Assembly: GCF_008122525.1 (NCBI RefSeq)
Contig: NZ_VSRV01000001.1
Span: 1,116,001-1,180,000, forward strand
DNA from: Marinomonas sp. IMCC 4694
Lineage (GTDB): Bacteria; Pseudomonadota; Gammaproteobacteria; Pseudomonadales; Marinomonadaceae
Length of the DNA: 64,000 nt
Direction: 5' to 3'
The position numbers and the translations under genes were made by a program. This document shows positions 52,595 to 61,839 of the stretch, one piece after another. Within the stretch, counting starts at the first letter, position 1, and each line of letters starts with the position of its first letter. The notes under the pieces were generated by a model, which saw nothing but the letters and a program-made list of their open reading frames with translations, ran no database searches and had not been told where the DNA came from.

Positions 52595-53677
52595 ATGCAA
52601 ACTGATGCCCAATTACAGGCAACATTAAAAACCCTTATCGATGATAACAGCGGCCTACCTTATGGCGATGTTTGGACGCTCATAAGCGATGATCGTCGCT
52701 TGCATATGACAATGACTTTGGCGTATCCCGCTCAAACGGAACAGCGAGCGTTAGTGGCGAAAATCCAAACGTTAATCGCCGATGATCGAGAATTAACGTT
52801 AGACATGGAATGCGACATTCAGCCACAAGCGACCCAAGGCAACATAGCGGGTTTGAAAGGCGTTAAAAATATTGTTGCCATTGCCTCTGGCAAAGGTGGG
52901 GTCGGCAAATCGACCACCACCGTGAATCTGGCATTGGCCATGGCCAAAGAAGGGGCGCGAGTGGGTATTCTTGATGCCGACATTTACGGCCCAAGCCAAG
53001 GTATGATGATGGGCTTCGCCGATGGTACTCGCCCTGAAGTGCGTGATGATAAGTTTTTTATTCCGCCAACGGCCCATGGTGTTCAAGTCATGTCGATGGC
53101 ATTTCTAACCACCAAAGATACGCCAGTGGCGTGGCGCGGCCCTATGGTGACCGGCGCCATGATGCAAATTTTGACGCAAACCGATTGGAATGATTTGGAT
53201 TATTTGTTTATCGACATGCCGCCAGGCACGGGCGATATTCAATTGACCTTGGCGCAAAAAGTACCGGTGGCGGGTTCAGTGATTGTCACTACTCCTCAAG
53301 ACATTGCATTATTGGATGCTCGTCGAGGCATTGAAATGTTTAATAAAGTCAACATCCCTGTGCTTGGCGTGGTGGAAAATATGTCCACGCACATTTGCTC
53401 GAACTGCGGACATCATGAAGCGATCTTTGGTGACGAAGGTGGCGCAAGCTTGGCCGCTGAATATCAGGTCGATGTGTTGGGTAAACTACCACTGAACATG
53501 TCCATCCGCAAACAAAGCGACGCCGGTACACCGGTGGTGGTGAGCGCACCAGAAAGTGACGTAGCGGACATTTATCAGTCGATTGCTCGTAAGCTTGGTG
53601 CTACCCTTGCGCATCAACAAGATTCACTTAACCATCAACTCTTCACTATGCCAACAATCGGCATGAGTGACGACTAA
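52595..53677 (+). CDS. apbC: iron-sulfur cluster carrier protein ApbC/Mrp
   Basis: A P-loop NTPase of the Mrp/NBP35 family that binds and transfers 4Fe-4S clusters. The 360-residue protein has an N-terminal MIP18-like domain (about 1-85), deviant Walker A GKGGVGKSTT near 103, Walker B LFIDMPPGTGD and the bridging-cluster CSNCGHHEAIFG (C-x-x-C) near 269. Adjacent dcd is the Pseudomonas-type order. Its promoter shares the 223-base divergent region with metG. Confidence 0.95.
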   Translation: MQTDAQLQATLKTLIDDNSGLPYGDVWTLISDDRRLHMTMTLAYPAQTEQRALVAKIQTLIADDRELTLDMECDIQPQATQGNIAGLKGVKNIVAIASGKGGVGKSTTTVNLALAMAKEGARVGILDADIYGPSQGMMMGFADGTRPEVRDDKFFIPPTAHGVQVMSMAFLTTKDTPVAWRGPMVTGAMMQILTQTDWNDLDYLFIDMPPGTGDIQLTLAQKVPVAGSVIVTTPQDIALLDARRGIEMFNKVNIPVLGVVENMSTHICSNCGHHEAIFGDEGGASLAAEYQVDVLGKLPLNMSIRKQSDAGTPVVVSAPESDVADIYQSIARKLGATLAHQQDSLNHQLFTMPTIGMSDD

Positions 53678-53686
53678 GGAAAAGCA

Positions 53687-54274
53687 ATGCGTTTGTGTGA
53701 CCGAGATATTATAAAAGCCCTCGACGACGGTGAGATAGTGATCGACCCGCGTCCTGATAACAGCGTGATCAGCGGTGTGTCTGTTGACTTGCGGTTAGGC
53801 AATTCATTTCGGGTGTTTCAAGGTCACCCAGCGCCGTATCTCGATTTGAGCAGTTCAAAAGCGGATTTGAGTAAAGTCATTGAATCTGTGATGAGCGAAG
53901 AAATTTTGGTCGATGATGGCAAGCCGTTTTTTATCCATCCGGGCGAGCTCGTACTAGGCGTTACCAAAGAGTCGGTCACTGTGCCAGATTATTTGGTGGG
54001 CTGGCTCGATGGCCGGTCATCGTTGGCCCGCCTTGGCCTTATGGTGCATGTGACCGCGCATCGGATTGATCCAGGTTGGAGCGGCGGCATCGTGTTGGAA
54101 TTCCTTAACGGCGGCAAACTGCCTATTGCCTTAAGTCCAGGCATGACCATTGGTGCGATCAATTTCGAAACCATGTCCGGCCCAGCCGATCGCCCCTATA
54201 ACAAACGCGACAACGCCAAGTACAAAGGGCAAACCTCCGCGGTGGGCAGTCGTATTTCTGGGGATAAATCCTAA
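53687..54274 (+). CDS. dcd: dCTP deaminase
   Basis: Dcd converts dCTP to dUTP for thymidylate supply. The 195-residue trimeric enzyme has DGRSSLARLGLMVHVTAHRIDPGW (in part) and GIVLEFLN with the catalytic Glu near 138, like E. coli Dcd (193 residues). It is ten bases downstream of apbC and probably co-transcribed with it. Confidence 0.97.
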   Translation: MRLCDRDIIKALDDGEIVIDPRPDNSVISGVSVDLRLGNSFRVFQGHPAPYLDLSSSKADLSKVIESVMSEEILVDDGKPFFIHPGELVLGVTKESVTVPDYLVGWLDGRSSLARLGLMVHVTAHRIDPGWSGGIVLEFLNGGKLPIALSPGMTIGAINFETMSGPADRPYNKRDNAKYKGQTSAVGSRISGDKS

Positions 54275-54448
54275 CGGTTTTTTGTAACGTATTTGTCCAG
54301 TGCTAACCATTGAGCACAGCCAAACATCAGTTATTGTCTCAATGAAACGTATTTTCAGACACTCTAATCCTCGTTATTATGCGAGTGATTGTAAACATTA
54401 CCACGCGTAGCACGTCACTGAGTTTACACTTTTTGCATGAGATAAAAA

Positions 54449-55036
54449 ATGGAACGCCCTACGAAGGAACAGATCATCGAGTTGCCCCTTTACACTGGCC
54501 TCGATCTTACACACATCCATCTTGTTGAAAATGAACAGGACGCGGAACGTGCCTTAAAAGCATTAGAAAACGAGCCTTGCTTGGGATTTGATACTGAAAG
54601 TAAACCGATTTTCCAAAAGGGTGAAATAAGCCCAGGGCCGTCACTTATTCAGCTGGCGACAGAGTCAAAGGCGTTTCTATTTCCAACGCGATTCCCAGAT
54701 GCTGTGGCGGCGGCTAGAATAATATTAGCGAACCCAAACATTAAAAAAATCGGTTTTGGTATTAAAGGTGACAACAAAGAACTGCGTGGGAAATTGAACA
54801 TCGAGATAGCGAACACACAAGACCTATCCGTCTTACTGAAGAGGCTAGCGGGCGATAAAAACACCATTGGTGCTCGTGCTGCCGTGGCCATGGTTCTTGG
54901 GAAACGTCTTGCAAAAGGCGCTCAAAAGTCCAACTGGGGCGCGTATCCCTTAAAAGAACACCAAATTCTTTACGCTGCCAACGACGCTCATTCGGCGATT
55001 TGTGTGGAGAGGGCGTTGGTTCTGTTAACGTTTTAG
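54449..55036 (+). CDS. DEDD-type 3'-5' exonuclease domain protein
   Basis: A 195-residue protein consisting of one DnaQ-like exonuclease domain of the RNase D/WRN type: ExoI LGFDTESKP near 45, ExoII IKKIGFGIKGDNKEL near 108 with the middle Asp, and ExoIII YAANDAHSAI near 178, which marks it as DEDDy-like. ExoIII has A-N-D-A where many relatives have Y-A-x-x-D. It lacks the HRDC domains of RNase D. Single gene with its own 174-base upstream region; the substrate (DNA or RNA) is unknown. Confidence 0.87.
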   Translation: MERPTKEQIIELPLYTGLDLTHIHLVENEQDAERALKALENEPCLGFDTESKPIFQKGEISPGPSLIQLATESKAFLFPTRFPDAVAAARIILANPNIKKIGFGIKGDNKELRGKLNIEIANTQDLSVLLKRLAGDKNTIGARAAVAMVLGKRLAKGAQKSNWGAYPLKEHQILYAANDAHSAICVERALVLLTF

Positions 55037-55124
55037 TGTTTTCCCTTTTTTTAAGAGGTAAAACGTGATGCGAGCTGATGATTTTTTTGCCGCTGGCTTC
55101 GCAACTACCCCTGACGCTAAAATT

Positions 55125-55152
55125 AAAAAAAAACCCCGCATGGCGGGGCTAT
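55125..55152 (-). terminator. terminator downstream of ppsA
   Basis: On the minus strand GCCCCGC and GCGGGG pair around CAT and are followed by about ten T residues. It lies 145 bases beyond the ppsA stop and also separates it from the convergent exonuclease gene. Confidence 0.88.
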
Positions 55153-55296
55153 AAAACTAGAGTGTGACACTTACAATAACTAGGGTAAGGTCATGTGCTG
55201 TTGTGACACAGCGCTCTGATCGGGTGGCGTACGATACGCCACCAAGATGCAGCGGGTTTACCGTAACGCAGTTTAGGGCGTTACGAGCAGGTTATT

Positions 55297-57696
55297 TCAC
55301 ACGGCTTTGTGGTTCAAGTCTGTGTTTTTAAGCACGTCATCTAGGTGTAGCCAAGTTTCAATCACGGTGTCTGGATTAAGAGACATGCTTTCGATGCCTT
55401 GTGCGACTAACCAGTCAGCAAAGTCCGCGTGGTCGGATGGGCCTTGGCCACAGATGCCCACGTATTTTCCTTGTTCACGACAGGCGGTGATCGCCATTTT
55501 CAAGAGCTTTTTAACGGCGGGATTACGTTCGTCGAATTTGTCGGCGATCAATCCTGAGTCGCGGTCGAGGCCAAGTGTTAATTGAGTCAAATCGTTCGAG
55601 CCGATTGAGAAGCCATCAAAGTATTGTAGGAACTCGTCAGCCAGTAGAGCGTTAGACGGTAGTTCGCACATCATGATGACTTTCAGGCCGTTTTCGCCAC
55701 GAGCCAAGCCTTGTTCCGCTAGGAGCTCGGTAACTTGCTGTGCTTCTTCTAGGGTGCGTACAAAGGGAATCATGATTTGTACGTTGGTCAGTCCCATGAC
55801 GTTACGAACGCGGCGAATGGCTTCGCATTCTAGGGCGAAGCAATCGCGGAACGAGTCGTCGATGTAGCGCGCGGCACCACGAAAACCCAGCATTGGGTTT
55901 TCTTCGTCTGGTTCAAACAACGGGCCGCCCACAAGGTTGTGGTATTCGTTTGATTTAAAGTCAGACAAACGCACGATGACTGGCTTGTTGTAGAATGAGC
56001 AAGCGAGTGTCGCGACGCCTTCAACCAGTTTGTCGACGTAGAATTCCACTGGGCTGTTGTAGCCGGCGATGCGATGGTCGATTTCTTCTTGCAAGGCGGG
56101 CGTCATGTCCGCGTAGTTCAACAAGGCTTTTGGGTGAATGCCAATCATGCGGTTGATGATGAATTCTAATCGCGCCAAGCCAATGCCTGCGTTTGGTAAC
56201 ATGGCAAAGTCGAAGGCACGGTTTGGGTTACCGACGTTCATCATGATTTTCACGGGCAGTTCTGGCATGTTGCCGACTTCGGAAGTGATGATGTCGAATG
56301 GCAATTCGCCTTGGTAAACAAAGCCCATGTCGCCTTGTGCGCAAGAAACAGTGACTTTTTGACCGTCTTTTAAAACGTCGGTTGCGTCGCCACAACCAAC
56401 AACAGCGGGAATGCCAAGTTCGCGAGCGATGATCGCCGCGTGGCAAGTCCGTCCGCCGCGATTGGTGACAATCGCAGAGGCGCGCTTCATGATGGGTTCC
56501 CAATCAGGATCGGTAATGTCAGTGACCAAAACGTCACCAGGGTTGATTCGATCCATTTCGGTAATAGAAGACAGCACCTTCACTTCACCTGTGCCGATCT
56601 TGTGGCCAATGGCTCGGCCTGTGATCATCACGTTAGAGGTTTGTTTTAGGTTGTAACGCTCCATACTTTGCGCGTTGCCTTGGCTACGAACGGTTTCTGG
56701 TCGTGCTTGAACGATGTAAATTTTGCCGTCAATGCCGTCTTTCGCCCACTCAATGTCCATCGGACGTTGGTAGTGTTTTTCGATGATGCAGGCTTGGCGA
56801 GCAAGGTCTTCAATCTCGTCATTGCTCAGTGCAAAGCGATTTTGGTCGTCGAGAGCAACCGGAACAATTTTGACGAATTCGTCGTCGCTGCCTGCTTCGG
56901 CGTATTCCATTTTTTGAGCTTTGCTGCCGAGGCTTTTACGAACCACCGCTGGGCGTTCTGCCGCAAGGGTTGGCTTGTGAACGTAGTATTCGTCTGGGTT
57001 GACCGTACCCTGTACAACCATTTCACCCAAGCCATAAGCGGCGGTGATGAAAACCACTTCGTCAAAGCCAGATTCGGTGTCTAATGTGAACAACACGCCA
57101 GAAGCGCCAATGTCACTGCGTACCATTTTTTGAATGCCAGCGGACAAAGACACACCTTGGTGTTCGAAGCCTTGGTGTACGCGGTAAGAGATCGCGCGGT
57201 CATTAAAGAGAGACGCAAACACGCGTTTGATCGACGCTTTGATGTCGGCCAAGCCTTTTACGTTTAAAAAGGTTTCTTGTTGGCCGGCAAAAGACGCATC
57301 GGGTAGATCTTCCGCGGTAGCAGATGAACGGACGGCGAAAGAGGTATCGTCGGCGTTGTCATCGCATAATACGGTGAAGGCGGCTTCAATTTCTTGGTCA
57401 AACTCCGCAGAGAAAGTAGCGTCGGCAATCCATTGGCGAATTTTCACGCCAGTTTCAGCAAGAGCGTGAACGTCGTCGACATCCAATTCGTCGAGTGCTT
57501 GATGAATTTTGTCGTCTAAGCCACTTTCTGTAATAAAACTTTGATAAGCATAGGAAGTGGTTGCGAAACCGTTGGGTACTTGAATGCCCAGGTCTGTCAG
57601 GTTAGAAATCATTTCACCCAAAGAAGCGTTTTTACCGCCCACTTCACTGACATCTTCCATATGAAGATCTTTAAACCACTTAATAAACTTGCTCAC
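55297..57696 (-). CDS. ppsA: phosphoenolpyruvate synthase
   Basis: PpsA makes PEP from pyruvate and ATP, releasing AMP and phosphate, for gluconeogenesis. The ~799-residue enzyme has the N-terminal ATP-grasp domain (SEVGGKNASLGEMI, VRSSATAEDLPDASFAGQQ), the phospho-histidine domain GGRTCHAAIIARELG near 425 and the PEP-utilising C-domain with GICGQGPSDH. The usual ATG (57708) has no ribosome site; GTG 57696 follows GGAG by six bases (inside the first codons), so I take it as the start. Divergent ppsR regulates it. Confidence 0.94.
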   Translation of the reverse strand: MSKFIKWFKDLHMEDVSEVGGKNASLGEMISNLTDLGIQVPNGFATTSYAYQSFITESGLDDKIHQALDELDVDDVHALAETGVKIRQWIADATFSAEFDQEIEAAFTVLCDDNADDTSFAVRSSATAEDLPDASFAGQQETFLNVKGLADIKASIKRVFASLFNDRAISYRVHQGFEHQGVSLSAGIQKMVRSDIGASGVLFTLDTESGFDEVVFITAAYGLGEMVVQGTVNPDEYYVHKPTLAAERPAVVRKSLGSKAQKMEYAEAGSDDEFVKIVPVALDDQNRFALSNDEIEDLARQACIIEKHYQRPMDIEWAKDGIDGKIYIVQARPETVRSQGNAQSMERYNLKQTSNVMITGRAIGHKIGTGEVKVLSSITEMDRINPGDVLVTDITDPDWEPIMKRASAIVTNRGGRTCHAAIIARELGIPAVVGCGDATDVLKDGQKVTVSCAQGDMGFVYQGELPFDIITSEVGNMPELPVKIMMNVGNPNRAFDFAMLPNAGIGLARLEFIINRMIGIHPKALLNYADMTPALQEEIDHRIAGYNSPVEFYVDKLVEGVATLACSFYNKPVIVRLSDFKSNEYHNLVGGPLFEPDEENPMLGFRGAARYIDDSFRDCFALECEAIRRVRNVMGLTNVQIMIPFVRTLEEAQQVTELLAEQGLARGENGLKVIMMCELPSNALLADEFLQYFDGFSIGSNDLTQLTLGLDRDSGLIADKFDERNPAVKKLLKMAITACREQGKYVGICGQGPSDHADFADWLVAQGIESMSLNPDTVIETWLHLDDVLKNTDLNHKAV

Positions 57697-57912
57697 AAGA
57701 GACTCCATTTTTTTTAATTATGAATAACAGGAATAATTTTACAGCCAGTTTTCTATGTTATGTGTTAGACGATTGGGCACTTGTCAAAGCGCTTGATCTG
57801 GGTTCATTGTATGTAGGTGAGTGGCTTTGAATAAAATCGAATATTCGATGTAGTTTTATTTCAATCGAAAAAACAAATGTCGTTAGATAACAACAAAATA
57901 GGTGAAAAGTGA

Positions 57913-58716
57913 ATGAAAGTGTATTTTGTGTCCGATGGAACAGCGATCACGGCGGAGGTATTCGGCTCGGCCATGTTGTCGTTTTTTGATGTGGCCGTAG
58001 AGACGAAGAGTGTGCCGTTTTTAGTGACAAAAGATCAGGCAGAAGGTTTGAAACAACAAATAGCATTAGAGGTGCAGAGCGGCGTTGCTTTATTGGTTTT
58101 TTATACTATTTCTGATGTGGTTATTCGCGATATTATCGAAGCTTGTGACTGCCATTGTTACAATTTATTTGGTGATTTGTTGTCGCCGATTGAACAAGCG
58201 TTAGGGGTAAAAGCGCAACCTACCGCGCAAAAAGCTCATGGAATGAAAGAAGGTATTTATGATGGTCGAATGGACGCGATTAACTATGCGCTTGCCAATG
58301 ATGACGGAGCGTCGGTGAAAAATTTTGCTGAGGCCGATATTATCCTGTTGGGTGTATCGCGCTCCGGTAAAACGCCCACCAGTTTGTACTTGGCGATGCA
58401 GTACGGCATAAAGGCGGCGAACTATCCGATTACCGAGGATGACTTCTCCACGCCTGGTTTGCCCAAAGTATTAAAAGATCACAAGAAAAAACTGTTTGGT
58501 TTGACCATCGATGCTCAGCGCCTACACGAAATTCGCACAGGACGTATGGCGGCGAGTAAATACGCGTCTTCTCGCCAGTGTCGTTATGAAGTCGACGAAG
58601 TAGAGTCTTTATACCGTCAAGAGCGCATCCCTTTTTTGAATTCAACGAAGCTCTCTGTGGAAGAAATTTCCACCAAAGTGATGGCAGAGATGAATTTAGT
58701 GCGACACCGACAATGA
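57913..58716 (+). CDS. ppsR: PEP synthase regulatory protein (bifunctional kinase/pyrophosphorylase)
   Basis: PpsR inactivates PpsA by ADP-dependent phosphorylation of a threonine and reactivates it by phosphorolysis. The 267-residue DUF299 protein starts VYFVSDGTAITAEVFGSAML and has the P-loop LLGVSRSGKTPTSLYLA near 148, LFGLTIDAQRLHEIRTGR, and YEVDEVESLYRQERIPFLN. The TAITA-type start matches the PEP-synthase branch rather than the pyruvate-phosphate-dikinase branch. It is divergent from ppsA across 216 bases. Confidence 0.96.
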   Translation: MKVYFVSDGTAITAEVFGSAMLSFFDVAVETKSVPFLVTKDQAEGLKQQIALEVQSGVALLVFYTISDVVIRDIIEACDCHCYNLFGDLLSPIEQALGVKAQPTAQKAHGMKEGIYDGRMDAINYALANDDGASVKNFAEADIILLGVSRSGKTPTSLYLAMQYGIKAANYPITEDDFSTPGLPKVLKDHKKKLFGLTIDAQRLHEIRTGRMAASKYASSRQCRYEVDEVESLYRQERIPFLNSTKLSVEEISTKVMAEMNLVRHRQ

Positions 58717-58721
58717 ATTAG

Positions 58722-58766
58722 ATCGATAAAACCATCTATTAATTCGATGGATTAAGGTTTATTGAT
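58722..58766 (+). repeat. nested inverted repeat after ppsR
   Basis: CCATC/GATGG (58732-58750) is enclosed by ATCGATAAAACC and GGTTTATTGAT (one mismatch or bulge). No T-run follows, so it is at best a weak terminator or an mRNA-stabilising hairpin. Confidence 0.5.
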
Positions 58767-58828
58767 TATGTTTTAGACAGAAAAGCAATGAAAAATGTCT
58801 CTTTAGGCCAAAATGATAGGAGCGGCCG

Positions 58829-58945
58829 ATGTACCGAGACCGCGCAAACCGTATGAGGCACGAAGAATTCAACGAATTTGTTGCGAAATTACCGAACTCA
58901 AAGGACAACCGTGCGCTGATTGCATTAAGAGCTTCGCTAACTTGA
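58829..58945 (+). CDS. possible 38-residue small protein
   Basis: ATG 58829 is six bases after AGGAG and opens a frame of 38 codons: MYRDRANRMRHEEFNEFVAK, then LPNSKDNRALIALRASLT. The product is basic-acidic mixed, soluble, with no membrane segment or known motif. An in-frame stop shortly before the ribosome site bounds it. A strong ribosome site and protein-like composition support it; size and lack of recognised family argue for caution. It could also be a truncated remnant. Confidence 0.4.
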   Translation: MYRDRANRMRHEEFNEFVAKLPNSKDNRALIALRASLT

Positions 58946-58967
58946 AGAGTATTTGTGCATAATGCTC

Positions 58968-58973
58968 TATAAT
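58968..58973 (+). promoter_or_regulatory. TATAAT box, likely rnr promoter
   Basis: A perfect -10 hexamer with TGC two bases ahead, about 133 bases before the rnr start. No well-spaced -35 is visible (TTGAAG is 20 bases away), so strength relies on the -10. Confidence 0.45.
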
Positions 58974-59105
58974 AGTCAGTAATATATCGCGTGAGTGATA
59001 GACCACAAAGACAAACGGTCATCAAACGCACTCCCAATAGTGAGACGGTCACATTTCTATTTTATAAAAGGACGTCTTATTGCAAAAACCAAGGATAAAC
59101 ATACA

Positions 59106-61733
59106 TTGAGTAAAAAAATTAACGATCCCCACCAGCAGCGTGAAGCGTCTAAGTACGATAATCCGGTCCCCAGCCGTGAATTCATTTTAGAGTTTCTCGC
59201 CACTCAAAATAAAAGCATGGGTCATTTTGATCTTTGTGCTGCATTTTCGCTTACGGGCGAAGATGAAATAGAAGCCCTACGTCGCCGTCTCATCGCCATG
59301 TGCCGCGACAATCAAATGACCAGCAATCAAAGTGACGAATATTCCCCCATTTTAGAAAGTGATTTAATCGAAGGGTATGTTCAGGGAAATAAAGAAGGTC
59401 ATGGCTTTTTGCTGCGTCAAAATGACGACGATATTTTTTTATCAGCGCGACAAATGCAAAATGTGATGGACGGCGATAAAGTGAAAGCGCGTCTGTCTGG
59501 TCGTAGTGTAAAAGGGCGTTTAGACGGTGTTGTTGTCGAAGTAACCGAGCGCAAGCACAGCCAGCTGGTAGGGCGTTTCTACCAAGAAACGCATCGCGAC
59601 GGTCGCAGTGCTGCGTTTGTGACACCAGAAAATCCTCGTATTGCCCAAGATATCTTGATCACGACAGATTCGGGTTTAACACCGGTTCATGGTCAATACG
59701 TATTAGCTGAGATCGTTGCTTACGCGGAACGTGGCAAACCCGCTCAAGGCTTGGTGAAAAAAGTCCTTGGCGACTTTATGGCGCCGGGCGTTGAGATTGA
59801 CGTTGCCATGCACCGTTTTGAGATTCCCCATGACTGGCCTGCAGCGGTCGAGAAACAAGTGAAAAATTTCACGACGGAAGTAGCAGAAGAAGACAAAGCA
59901 CACCGTGTTGATCTCCGTGATACACCGTTTGTGACCATAGATGGTGAAGACGCCCGAGATTTTGACGACGCGGTGTATTGCGAAAAAACACCGGGCGGTT
60001 GGAAGCTGTTTGTTGCCATCGCGGATGTGTCTCATTATGTGAAGAAAGACACCGCCCTAGATGAAGAAGCGATAGTGCGCGGTAACTCGGTGTACTTCCC
60101 TGGTAAAGTAATTCCCATGTTGCCGGAAGTCCTGTCGAACGGTTTGTGCTCCTTGAATCCAGATGTCGATCGTTTGGCGATGGTGGCGGAAATTTCGCTG
60201 ACAACCCGTGGCAAGATGCGTGGCTTTAAGTTTTATGAAGGTCTGATTCGCTCTCATGCGCGTTTGACTTATTCAAAAGTGGCGAAAATGATCGCGGCGG
60301 AGCCTGAAGAACAAGGCGTTGAACTTCGTGAACGTTATGGGTCGATCGTGTCTCATATTGATGATTTGAACGGTTTGTATCATGCACTAAGAGGCGCCCG
60401 TGATGAACGGGGTGCTATGGAATTCGATACCATTGAAACGCGCATGGTGTTTGATGAAAACTCCAAAATCGAGCATATTATTCCGGTTGAGCGCAACGAT
60501 GCGCACAAATTGATTGAAGAGTGCATGTTGTGCGCCAACGTCGCCACAGCAGAGCTATTGATCAAGGCCGACTTACCCGCCTTGTTCCGTGTTCATGAAG
60601 GACCAAAAGACGATCGGTTATTAACCTTGCGAACCTACCTTGGTTTACTGGGTTTAGAGCTGACTGGTGGCACCAAGCCGACACCTGCGGATTATGCCGT
60701 TTTATCCGAAGCGATTAAAGATCGTGCTGATGCACGCAGCATTCAAACTATGATGTTGCGCTCTATGTCGCAAGCGGTGTACCAAGCGGATAATTTGGGG
60801 CACTTTGGTTTGAATTATGAAGCGTACACTCATTTTACCTCGCCGATTCGCCGCTACCCTGACTTACTAGTCCATCGTGCGATTCGCTACTTGATTCGTG
60901 GGGAAGGTCGTCCTGATGTGCGTCAAGCGCATCGTGTTACCGGTAGCCCAGAGTTAAAACAGCGTAAAATTTACGGTTATAACCACGCCGACATGGATGG
61001 CTTTGGTGATTCATGTTCTTTGACGGAACGCCGTGCCGATGAAGCCACTCGCGATGTGGAGTCTTGGTTAAAGTGCCAATACGTTGAGCAGCATTTAGGC
61101 GATGCTTTTGATGGTGTCGTAACCGCGGTTACCTCATTTGGCTTGTTCGTTGAGCTGCAAGGTTTGTTCGTCGATGGTTTGGTGCATATTTCTGGACTGG
61201 GGCAAGATTACTTTGTTCATGACATAGAGCATCAGGCGATTGTTGGCGAACGAACAGGTCGAGTGTTCCGCTTGGGCGATACCATCAAGGTCCGCGTAGC
61301 CAGTGTCAACCTAGAGCAGCGTAAGATTGATTTGAGCCTTGATGAAGGTACGGCTGCGCGCCCAGCGCGTAAGAAAGTCGCCCGTAATGACAAGACCGAG
61401 TTGGATATGCAATTGGCTCAGCTGCCACCCATTGAGCTAGGCGGCCGTCCGAAACCTAAAAAAGGCCCTAAAGTCGCTGAGAAGTCAGACAAAGCAACGA
61501 AAGACGCTAAGCCAAAAGAAGGTAAAGAGGGCAAAGAAGTAAACGTAAAAGAGCCAGACGGTAAGGCGAAGAAGAAACGTCGTTCGCCAATTTCGAAGGG
61601 CAAACGTATTCGCCAGAAGAAGACCGCTTCTGCAGCGAACGCCAGCGGTAAACCGGCTTCAGCCGCCGCCAAAAAGCCGAAGAAACCTAAAAAGCCGAAA
61701 AAAGCCAACGCTAAGCCAAAAGCAAAAGAGTAA
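59106..61733 (+). CDS. rnr: ribonuclease R
   Basis: RNase R is a processive 3'-5' exoribonuclease that degrades structured RNA. From TTG 59106 (AAGGA ten bases upstream) the ~875-residue protein starts SKKINDPHQQREASKYDNP, close to the E. coli N-terminus. It has cold-shock domains, the RNB catalytic domain with DARDFDDAVY holding the Asp cluster near 278, HFTSPIRRYPDLLVHR, an S1 domain from about 680, and a long Lys/Ala/Pro-rich basic tail from about 760. The tail is the RNA-grabbing region. An in-frame GTG at 58995 is a less likely start. Confidence 0.95.
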   Translation: MSKKINDPHQQREASKYDNPVPSREFILEFLATQNKSMGHFDLCAAFSLTGEDEIEALRRRLIAMCRDNQMTSNQSDEYSPILESDLIEGYVQGNKEGHGFLLRQNDDDIFLSARQMQNVMDGDKVKARLSGRSVKGRLDGVVVEVTERKHSQLVGRFYQETHRDGRSAAFVTPENPRIAQDILITTDSGLTPVHGQYVLAEIVAYAERGKPAQGLVKKVLGDFMAPGVEIDVAMHRFEIPHDWPAAVEKQVKNFTTEVAEEDKAHRVDLRDTPFVTIDGEDARDFDDAVYCEKTPGGWKLFVAIADVSHYVKKDTALDEEAIVRGNSVYFPGKVIPMLPEVLSNGLCSLNPDVDRLAMVAEISLTTRGKMRGFKFYEGLIRSHARLTYSKVAKMIAAEPEEQGVELRERYGSIVSHIDDLNGLYHALRGARDERGAMEFDTIETRMVFDENSKIEHIIPVERNDAHKLIEECMLCANVATAELLIKADLPALFRVHEGPKDDRLLTLRTYLGLLGLELTGGTKPTPADYAVLSEAIKDRADARSIQTMMLRSMSQAVYQADNLGHFGLNYEAYTHFTSPIRRYPDLLVHRAIRYLIRGEGRPDVRQAHRVTGSPELKQRKIYGYNHADMDGFGDSCSLTERRADEATRDVESWLKCQYVEQHLGDAFDGVVTAVTSFGLFVELQGLFVDGLVHISGLGQDYFVHDIEHQAIVGERTGRVFRLGDTIKVRVASVNLEQRKIDLSLDEGTAARPARKKVARNDKTELDMQLAQLPPIELGGRPKPKKGPKVAEKSDKATKDAKPKEGKEGKEVNVKEPDGKAKKKRRSPISKGKRIRQKKTASAANASGKPASAAAKKPKKPKKPKKANAKPKAKE

Positions 61734-61805
61734 ACGCTGACAAAAGAGTTTCAAGGTGTCGCACGGCGTTTTGAGCTTGGATTAGAATGGTCTAGATAAA
61801 CAAAA

Positions 61806-61821
61806 GGGGGCGTAAGCCCCC
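61806..61821 (+). repeat. GC-rich hairpin between rnr and rlmB
   Basis: GGGGGC and GCCCCC around GTAA, a stable tetraloop-type hairpin with no following T-run. It lies 18 bases before the rlmB start and may modulate rlmB translation or protect the rnr end. Confidence 0.55.
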
Positions 61822-61839
61822 AAATTGATAGAGTAGAGA

